Source: Chromatiales bacterium
GTDB taxonomy: Bacteria; Pseudomonadota; Gammaproteobacteria; JAHELT01
DNA length: 37,810 bases
Direction: 5' to 3'
NCBI GenBank assembly: GCA_024644045.1
Contig: JAHELT010000029.1
Location: forward strand, 1 to 37,810
The position numbers and the translations under genes are program-made. The notes beneath the pieces are model-generated. The model saw only the letters and a list, made by a program, of their open reading frames with translations, did not search any database and was not told the DNA's origin. Positions 32,273 through 37,810 of this stretch are shown one piece after another. The first letter of the stretch is position 1, and each line of letters starts with the position of its first letter.

Positions 32273-33352
32273 TCATGCCGCTAACAGACGTTCCATCGTC
32301 CACCAGAGCGCGATCACCAGCACTGCGACGGAACCGTAGCGCGTGAGCGACGCCCCGATGCCGCGCCGGCGCGCCAGCACCATCAGCGGATAGACTGCCG
32401 CGACCACCGCGAGCTGGGCCAGCTCCACGCCGAGATTGAAGCTCAACAGAGTAGTCACCATGCCCAGTCGTTCGAGCGCCAGCTGGTCAAGCGCGGCGTA
32501 CAGGCCGAGGCCGTGCACGAGGCCGAAGCCCAGGCTGACCAGCCAGCGCCACGGCGCATCGGCGACGAGCAGGTTCTCCAGCGCGACGTACGCGATGGAC
32601 AGCGCGATTGCCACCTCGATCCACCGCCCGGACACGCTCAGCCACCCGAACCAGGCGGCCGCCAGCGTCAGGCTGTGCGCCAGCGTGAAGGCGGTGACGA
32701 TCTGCACCAGCCTGACGAAGCGTGTGGGCAGCAGCACGAGCGTGATGAGGAACAGCAGGTGATCGAGGCCCTGCAGCATGTGCTGCGCACCGAGCCACAT
32801 GAGTTCGAACGCGTGCCGCAGCCGGGCTGCGTGGCCGGGGGCGCGGGCAAGGTCGAACTCCGCCGATGGCAGCGTGGCGTCGAGCAGAAACTCCTGCTGC
32901 GTGTCGCCGTCTGTCAGCACCCCCAGCACGCGGTGACCGGGATCGATGTCGAAGAACAGCAGATAGTCGAGCAGCAGGTGCGCCGGGCGCTGCGCGCAGT
33001 CAAACGCCAGGTGGAGCAGCACCTCGTCGGGCAGGTGTGTCAGGTCCAGCCGGTAGCCGGTAGCCGGACACCGCCGGCCCGCTGTACTTATCGCCAGACC
33101 CTGTCGGAGATAGCGTTCGGCGGCAGCCTCGCGCGCGAGCAACGCCGCCGCCGGGACGGGCGCCACGAGATCGGTCTCGATGCCCAGCACCACGGCCAGA
33201 TCGTGCGCCGAGACGACGACCTGAGCGGCTACCGTACCGTCGCTGAACTCGAGTGAGAGCTTCGCGAGCCGGGTCTGATGCGCCAGCGCCGCGGGCTGCC
33301 AGAGCAGTCCCGGCAGCGCACACAGCGCCAGCAGCGAAAGACCTCGAACGAT
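32273..33352 (-). CDS. HupE/UreJ-like membrane protein with unconventional start
   Basis: The C-terminal half has six or so membrane helices and the HupE/UreJ_2 signature (FELMWLGAQHMLQGLDHLLF, FTLAHSLTL, VALENLL, FGLVHGLG, FNLGVELAQ). The N-terminal half is an exported domain. The first ATG/GTG/TTG in frame is GTG 33193, yet coding continues upstream: a signal peptide (GLSLLALCALPGLLWQPAAL then A-H) and HQTRLAKLSLEFSDGTVAAQ, ending only at the TAG that stops the cyclase gene. The family normally starts this way, so the true start is probably a rare codon such as ATC at 33352 (or a nearby CTG), perhaps coupled to the cyclase stop. A lost start codon or a sequence error is the alternative. Confidence 0.75.
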   Translation of the reverse strand: MVRGLSLLALCALPGLLWQPAALAHQTRLAKLSLEFSDGTVAAQVVVSAHDLAVVLGIETDLVAPVPAAALLAREAAAERYLRQGLAISTAGRRCPATGYRLDLTHLPDEVLLHLAFDCAQRPAHLLLDYLLFFDIDPGHRVLGVLTDGDTQQEFLLDATLPSAEFDLARAPGHAARLRHAFELMWLGAQHMLQGLDHLLFLITLVLLPTRFVRLVQIVTAFTLAHSLTLAAAWFGWLSVSGRWIEVAIALSIAYVALENLLVADAPWRWLVSLGFGLVHGLGLYAALDQLALERLGMVTTLLSFNLGVELAQLAVVAAVYPLMVLARRRGIGASLTRYGSVAVLVIALWWTMERLLAA

Positions 33353-33367
33353 CGGCTGACGGCTGGG

Positions 33368-34327
33368 CTAGTTGCCGCACACCGCCATTATGCGCGATGG
33401 GACGCCGGTGCCCGCGACCAGTCTGGGTGCGCCGATGAACAGGTTACACGGGGCGCCGCGCGCCTCGGCCAGCTGCCCCAGATTGGCGGCGTTCTCCACG
33501 AACTTCCAGCCGCGCTGCAGTCCGCGCACGTGGCAGTGCCAGGAGTCGGTCACCAGGTCACCCTTCGGGCCGGCGCTGTTTTCACCCGAGTCGATGCCGA
33601 TGTTGTCCATGACCACACCGTTAATACGAATCCCTTTGCGGTCCTCGATCTCGATAATCCGGTCGCAGGCGGCTGCGCTGAAGCCGGGAAAATTCCAGCC
33701 GTTGATGTAGGGCGAATCGTCGAGGCTGGCGCCGCGGAAGAATCGCGACCAGCCGCCGTTGGCAACGATCCACACGCCGGTGTCGAGCCGGTCCGCGATG
33801 GCGTCGATGTCCGCTGCCTTCACCACAGCGTTCGAGCTGTTGGAGAAGTTGGTCTTGCCCACTTCACCCGGCTTGCCGCCGTTCTTGTCCAGCTCAGCCT
33901 GCACGCGCGAGCTGATGTCGATGAAAGCGATCGGTCCGAACAGGTCGTTCGGCATCAGCTGCTCCAGCGTGCGCCTGTCGGGCGTGCTGGTTTCCAGCGT
34001 CTCCTTTACGTTGTTGTAGTGCACCGGTGCATCGACGTGGGTGCCATGGTGCTCGGCCAGCAGCACGCGCCCGAGCCCGAAATACCCGCGGTTGGTCTTG
34101 AAGTCGGGCAGCGTCTCGTAGACTGCCTGAGCGCCGAATGTCGGCACCGCGTAGCTGTTCTTCAGGGGCTTGGAGAGATCGGGCTCGGCGATATTGCCGT
34201 CTTTAGGCGAGAAGGTGCCGACCGGATGCGTCAGATCCAGCACCAGCGGTGCGGCCTGAACCGCGGCGCCCGTCAAATACGCGAATACCGATACCAGGGC
34301 TGCGCGTGCAAGCTTCGTAATCGTCAT
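33368..34327 (-). CDS. Secreted cyclase-family hydrolase (kynurenine formamidase-like fold)
   Basis: A 319-residue metal hydrolase of the cyclase/KynB family with a signal peptide (about 1-25: VSVFAYLTGAAVQAAP end). Seen: LAEHHGTHVDAPVHY (about 91-104) is the H-x-G-T-H-x-D-x-P-H metal motif; VMDNIGIDSGEN and the C-terminal CNLFIGAPRLV are also family features. Kynurenine formamidase itself is cytoplasmic, so this exported form has another, unknown substrate. AGGGGGA lies before the ATG. It ends at TAG 33368-33370, directly abutting the HupE-like frame. Confidence 0.9.
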   Translation of the reverse strand: MTITKLARAALVSVFAYLTGAAVQAAPLVLDLTHPVGTFSPKDGNIAEPDLSKPLKNSYAVPTFGAQAVYETLPDFKTNRGYFGLGRVLLAEHHGTHVDAPVHYNNVKETLETSTPDRRTLEQLMPNDLFGPIAFIDISSRVQAELDKNGGKPGEVGKTNFSNSSNAVVKAADIDAIADRLDTGVWIVANGGWSRFFRGASLDDSPYINGWNFPGFSAAACDRIIEIEDRKGIRINGVVMDNIGIDSGENSAGPKGDLVTDSWHCHVRGLQRGWKFVENAANLGQLAEARGAPCNLFIGAPRLVAGTGVPSRIMAVCGN

Positions 34328-34537
34328 GGTCGTGATCCCCCTTACGCGGTGGCTCTAGGTTGACACTTGGCCGATTCGCCGCCCCTCAAGATGGGGCATC
34401 GGCGGAGGCGGGATCTCCGCATTCGTTATTGTGCGAACCGGTGACTAGTGTCGTCCACTTCACTACGGCGGTCAAATGACCTCGCTGCGGTGCGCTGCCG
34501 GCGCATCCTGTTTCGCCGCCAACGCGCCCTCGGGGTG

Positions 34538-35167
34538 TCACGCGAGCTGCGCGTTGACGTAGTCCTGCAGCGCCGCGTAGAACCGGCCCAGATGAAACCC
34601 GTCTACCAGGGCGTGATGTACCTGCACGGCCACGGGCATGCGCCAGGCGTCTTCGTGGTGCGTGATTTTTCCCCAGGCAATGCGCGGGATGCAGTCGTCC
34701 GCACCGTTCGTGGGATTGGTCATGGCCGAGAACGCGATCCAGGGGAGACACGAAAGGTACAGCCAGTCGTCGCGATGAGCCACGTTCTCCGTCAGCTCGG
34801 TCTGGCGTTTCGCCAGCTCGAGGGCATGCCTGCAGCGCGCATCGAACGTGCGCCAGTCGGGCGCATACTCGACATCGCAGAACGCGAACCGGCCACCGTC
34901 GATCGGTACTGTCACCGAGGTGTGCACCACGCTGTGCTCCACGACCTGGTCACCGCGAAAACGCATGCGCAGTTCCGGCACCGAGTTGGCTGCCCGCGCG
35001 ATGGCAAACAGCGCGGCAGTAAACACCGATACGCCGGCCGGTTTCAGCTCGGCCATGAGCAGCGTCGTATCCACCTCCGCACAGAGACTGAAGTGCGGAT
35101 GAGCGACGCCGCGGAAGAACGCGTACTGGCTGCGCCGCGACCAGTTCCGAAGGTCGATAGATCTCAC
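34538..35167 (-). CDS. Chloramphenicol acetyltransferase-like protein
   Basis: A 209-residue protein, close to the 210-220 residues of CAT. Seen: the catalytic motif HHALVDGFH (184-192) with the H-x3-D-G form, the N-terminal RSIDLRNWSRRSQYAFFRG, and VTVPIDGGRFAFCDVEY in family positions. CAT-fold proteins acetylate chloramphenicol or, more often in environmental genomes, unknown acceptors; resistance should not be assumed. GTG at 35167 is chosen because GGAGAG lies 3 bases upstream and the length then fits; the open frame further upstream is a shadow of the dehydrogenase. It follows the dehydrogenase with a 28-bp gap, so the two are one operon. Confidence 0.87.
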   Translation of the reverse strand: MRSIDLRNWSRRSQYAFFRGVAHPHFSLCAEVDTTLLMAELKPAGVSVFTAALFAIARAANSVPELRMRFRGDQVVEHSVVHTSVTVPIDGGRFAFCDVEYAPDWRTFDARCRHALELAKRQTELTENVAHRDDWLYLSCLPWIAFSAMTNPTNGADDCIPRIAWGKITHHEDAWRMPVAVQVHHALVDGFHLGRFYAALQDYVNAQLA

Positions 35168-35195
35168 CGGCTCTCCAGGCACCGTGCCATGACGT

Positions 35196-36161
35196 TCAGC
35201 GGTGACCGCGCACGACGATGTCGTCGGGCTGCCCGTTCCTGACGAACGCCGCGATGGTTTCCACCGAACGCCGCCGCAGCTCCGTATCGCTCTGCTCCGA
35301 GTAAAAGGCGGCATGCGGGCTGAGCCATACCCTGGGGTGTGCGAGCACCGGGTCGCCGGCACGCGGCGGCTCGGTGGGCAGCACGTCCAGGCCGGCGTAG
35401 GCCAGATGGCCGCGATCCAGTGCCTCCAGCAGGGCAGGCAGGTCGACGATCGGTCCGCGTGACACGTTGATCAGAATGGCGCCGGGTTTCATCTGGGCGA
35501 GCGTGGTGCGATTGATCAGGTTGGCCGTCGCATCGCTGAGCGGCATATGCAGGGACAGGATGTCGGCGCGTTCCAGCAGTGCGCCAAGCGAATGCAGACG
35601 CGTCACGCCGGCGGGCCACCGACCCTCGTCCACGTAGGGGTCGTAAGCCACCACTTCACCGAAGCACGGCGCCACGTAGGCCGCGAACAGGCGGCCGATG
35701 CGGCCGAGCCCCAGCGCGCCGACCGTCATGCCGGCCGGGCGCAGCAACGGACCGGCGGCCGCGTAATCCCATGCGCCGCTGCGCACGGCCGCATCGAATA
35801 CCGGCAGGCGCCGCGCCAGCGCGAGTGCCATGGCGGCGGCGTGACTCGCCACCTCCGTGATGTTCGCGTCCGGGACGTTGGCGACCCAGATGCCGAGGTC
35901 GTTGGCGGCCGGCAGGTCGACCGCATCGGTGCCGATCTGCGGCAGCGAGATGATGCGAAGCTTCGGGAGCGCCTCCATCACCCCGCGCGTGAAGGGCGCC
36001 TGCTGGGCGATCACCGCTTCGGTTGCGCCGACGAACGCGATCAGCTCATCTTCGGAGGTGCAGGCGTGCTCGGATTCCCGCAGGCTGAGGCCATGCTCGG
36101 CGGCGATACGGCGCTCCAGCGACAGATCGGGCTGCACGTAGTCGGTAACGGCGATTTCCAT
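35196..36161 (-). CDS. D-2-hydroxyacid dehydrogenase
   Basis: A 321-residue NAD(P)-dependent D-2-hydroxyacid dehydrogenase of the phosphoglycerate dehydrogenase/CtBP family. Seen: GALGLGRIGRLFAAYVAP (148-165) is the dinucleotide-binding loop; the catalytic trio is Arg235 (NVSRGPIVD), Glu264 (DVLPTEPP) and His283 (LSPHAAFYSEQ). AGGA lies six bases before the ATG at 36161; the open frame beyond it is poorly coded. It reduces 2-oxoacids or oxidises D-2-hydroxyacids; the real substrate is not readable. The CAT-like gene follows in the same operon. Transcription runs away from the betaine transporter genes. Confidence 0.92.
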   Translation of the reverse strand: MEIAVTDYVQPDLSLERRIAAEHGLSLRESEHACTSEDELIAFVGATEAVIAQQAPFTRGVMEALPKLRIISLPQIGTDAVDLPAANDLGIWVANVPDANITEVASHAAAMALALARRLPVFDAAVRSGAWDYAAAGPLLRPAGMTVGALGLGRIGRLFAAYVAPCFGEVVAYDPYVDEGRWPAGVTRLHSLGALLERADILSLHMPLSDATANLINRTTLAQMKPGAILINVSRGPIVDLPALLEALDRGHLAYAGLDVLPTEPPRAGDPVLAHPRVWLSPHAAFYSEQSDTELRRRSVETIAAFVRNGQPDDIVVRGHR

Positions 36162-36374
36162 TGACTGTCCTGGCGCGTTGTAGCGACGCCGCGGCTGGTT
36201 CGGGGGGCAAGGATACCTTCCCGGACGCGTTAATGGTGCCTCCGCGGGCTGGTGCCGGAGAAAGTCCGCGTTCCGGCCGAGTGTGGACGACACTTTGGTT
36301 TGGCATTAAGCTGATTGAAGAGGGCCATTAGAAGGCTTCATGATCGGACAAATAGCCAGCCTGGAGGAGACAAG

Positions 36375-37307
36375 ATGCTCGCTAGAAACGTAAGAATTCT
36401 CGTTGCCGTGACCGCGGTACTGACCGGGATGCTGTTCGGGCTCAAGGCGCAGGCCGCCGCCCCCGAATCGCAGGACCCGATCAAACTCGCGCTGCACGAG
36501 TGGACGGGACAGCATATTTCCAGCTACATCGCCGGCGAAGTGATGAAAAAGATGGGCTACAACGTCGAGTACGTGACCGCGGCCTATCTGCCTTCGGCCA
36601 CCGGCCTGTCGGACGGGAACCTGACCGCGAGTCTGGAGGTCTGGGACAACAACCTCGGCGAGTTCTTCCCGAAGCTGATCAATGAAGGCAAGGTCGAGAA
36701 CATCGGCGACTTGGGGCTCAATGCCGGCGAGGGCTGGCTGTACCCGAAACACGTGGAAAGCATGTGCCCCGGCCTGCCGGCCTGGGATGCTTTTCTACGC
36801 TGCTCGGACAAGTTCGCCACTGCCGAGACGCTCCCCAAGGGGCGGTTTCTGGAGTACCCGGCGGATTGGGGTGACCGCGCCGCCCAGTTGATCAAGGGTG
36901 AGGGCCTGCCGTTCGAGGCGGTGCCTGCCGGCAGTGAGGGCGCACTGGTGGCCGAGCTGAAAAGCGCGGTACAGAAAAAAAGCCCGCTGGTGATGATGTT
37001 CTGGGCGCCGCACTGGGTGCTGTCCACCACCGAAACCGGCTGGGTGAGCATCCCGCAGGACCTGCTCAAGAAGTACAGCCTCGAAAAGCCCAAGGTGTTC
37101 AAAGCCGTCTGGCCCGGGACCAAGGGCAAGTGGCCCGCCGCCTACAACTTCATGAAGGTCTTCAAGGTCAGCAACGAGATCCAGGAGCCGTTGATGGACC
37201 TGGTCGACAACCAGGGCAAAGACGCGCTGACCATCACCAAGCAGTGGGTCGACAGCAATCAGAGCTACTGGAAGCCCATGGTGGACAAGGCGATGATGGC
37301 GAATTGA
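36375..37307 (+). CDS. proX: Glycine betaine/proline ABC transporter substrate-binding protein
   Basis: A 310-residue periplasmic binding protein of the ProX/OpuAC type, with signal peptide (ILVAVTAVLTGMLFGLKAQA). Seen: IKLALHEWTGQHISSYIAGE, YVTAAYLPSATGLSDGNLTA, LEVWDNNLGEFF, the cluster of Trp residues (EW, WDNN, GWLY, WAPHW, GWVS) expected for the aromatic cage that holds quaternary amines, and VMMFWAPHWVLSTTE. GGAGGAGA precedes the ATG at 36375. A strong hairpin follows the stop and then the ATPase gene proV, so this is the first gene of the transporter operon. Substrate, betaine or a related compatible solute, is inferred from family only. Confidence 0.88.
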   Translation: MLARNVRILVAVTAVLTGMLFGLKAQAAAPESQDPIKLALHEWTGQHISSYIAGEVMKKMGYNVEYVTAAYLPSATGLSDGNLTASLEVWDNNLGEFFPKLINEGKVENIGDLGLNAGEGWLYPKHVESMCPGLPAWDAFLRCSDKFATAETLPKGRFLEYPADWGDRAAQLIKGEGLPFEAVPAGSEGALVAELKSAVQKKSPLVMMFWAPHWVLSTTETGWVSIPQDLLKKYSLEKPKVFKAVWPGTKGKWPAAYNFMKVFKVSNEIQEPLMDLVDNQGKDALTITKQWVDSNQSYWKPMVDKAMMAN

Positions 37308-37315
37308 GCAAGCAA

Positions 37316-37348
37316 CACCACAGCCGGGCCGGACGTCCGGCTGTGGTG
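37316..37348 (+). promoter_or_regulatory. Strong intercistronic hairpin between proX and proV
   Basis: CACCACAGCCGG (37316-37327), a 9-nt loop, then CCGGCTGTGGTG (37337-37348): 12 perfect pairs, beginning 9 bp after the proX stop. There is no T-run after it. In binding-protein operons such stems often stabilise the upstream mRNA and lower downstream expression, giving excess binding protein. Confidence 0.6.
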
Positions 37349-37409
37349 ATCGGGCCGGAGGTCATCGGCCCATGCAGTCGTCCGCCATCCGCAACAAGCT
37401 GACCGTCCA

Positions 37410-37810
37410 ATGACTGACGCCGTGCACAGTTCACGCGATGTGAAGCTGTCGTGCCACAACGTGTGGAAAGTCTACGGCGCAGACCCGCAGCAGTTCTTCG
37501 GCAACGGCCGGACGACCGCGGCGGACAAGCAGAAGATCTACGCGCGCATGCGCGAAACCAATCACATCGGTGCCGCCTGCGACGTCAGTTTCGACGTTCA
37601 CGTGGGCGAGATATTCGTGATCATGGGATTGTCCGGCTCCGGCAAGTCGACCATGGTGCGCTGTCTTTCGCGCCTGGTCGAACCGACGGTCGGCGAGATC
37701 CTGTTCGACGATGTCGATCTGCTGAAGGTGTCGGAAAGCGAGCTGATCGACATGCGGCGTCACAAGATGGGCATGGTGTTTCAGAACTTCGGCCTGCTGC
37801 CCCACCAGAC
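37410..37810 (+). CDS. proV: Glycine betaine/proline ABC transporter ATP-binding protein, N-terminal part
   Basis: The first 133 codons of an ABC ATPase, cut by the window edge. From the ATG: DVKLSCHNVWKVYGADPQQF, an insert typical of ProV/OpuAA (KIYARMRETNHIGAACDVSF), Walker A GLSGSGKST, the segment CLSRLVEPTVGEILFDD and the Q-loop region MVFQNFGLLPHQT. The FGLLPH form is that of ProV-type ATPases. No clear ribosome-binding site is present, so translation may depend on coupling. With proX it would form the transporter; a permease (proW) is expected beyond the window. Confidence 0.9.
   Translation, partial: MTDAVHSSRDVKLSCHNVWKVYGADPQQFFGNGRTTAADKQKIYARMRETNHIGAACDVSFDVHVGEIFVIMGLSGSGKSTMVRCLSRLVEPTVGEILFDDVDLLKVSESELIDMRRHKMGMVFQNFGLLPHQ

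Noticed and set aside
34372-34403. Bulged GC hairpin between the CAT-like and cyclase genes
   Set aside because: The stem is interrupted and lacks a T-run on either strand; not enough to call a terminator.

Overview
The window is a GC-rich, densely packed bacterial chromosome segment of 37.8 kb. It holds about 30 intact genes, two decayed genes and one gene cut by the right edge. I see no rRNA, tRNA, CRISPR array, transposase or phage gene. Several features point to a gammaproteobacterium, probably an environmental and metabolically versatile one, though genus cannot be assigned by eye: a DUF2914 protein, a YbiI-type DksA/TraR zinc finger, a split class II ribonucleotide reductase of the Pseudomonas NrdJa/NrdJb kind, and a perfect FNR/Anr site.

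Layout, left to right. (1) 0.2-4.4 kb: FkbM-type methyltransferase and an alkaline-phosphatase-superfamily phosphodiesterase (minus strand), then an Old Yellow Enzyme (plus). (2) 4.4-7.5 kb: a repeat-rich, decaying patch with a DUF188 protein, a remnant of an S8-like secreted peptidase, a DUF2914 exported protein, a twice-frameshifted TPR gene and a small zinc-finger regulator. (3) 7.5-10.3 kb: an Asp/Glu-racemase-fold protein, then 3-hydroxybutyrate dehydrogenase and a patatin lipase, a likely polyhydroxybutyrate or lipid turnover pair. (4) 10.4-16.2 kb: a signalling block. One operon encodes a membrane helical sensor, a histidine kinase and a single-domain response regulator. A FixL/FixJ-like pair is transcribed the other way, preceded by a phased array of ACGTA sites. 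(5) 16.2-19.8 kb: CaiB/BaiF CoA-transferase, an exported coiled-coil protein and a PaaK-family acyl-CoA ligase. (6) 20.1-25.3 kb: two overlapping QueG/reductive-dehalogenase-like Fe-S proteins, then nrdJa-nrdJb behind an FNR box placed exactly as in a class II FNR promoter. This is the most coherent anaerobic/corrinoid-themed block. (7) 25.5-34.3 kb: a small unlisted ORF, a LysR regulator divergent from a YciI protein with a visible dyad operator, an operon of Tat-exported amidohydrolase, LigB-type extradiol dioxygenase and a second CoA-transferase, a HEAT-repeat exported protein, and a HupE/UreJ-like membrane protein directly behind a secreted cyclase-family hydrolase. (8) 34.5-37.8 kb: CAT-like acetyltransferase, D-2-hydroxyacid dehydrogenase, and the start of a glycine-betaine/proline ABC transporter.

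Four intergenic copies of a palindrome (TTGGGGAGTGTCCCCAA or near variants) and an inverted pair of a second palindromic repeat are scattered through the window. They look like REP-type elements and explain part of the non-coding DNA. The best leads for something not already described are: the tandem Fe-S/corrinoid-like pair beside the FNR-controlled class II RNR; the three-gene operon with a separate sensor; and the HupE-like gene whose signal peptide has no ATG/GTG/TTG start.
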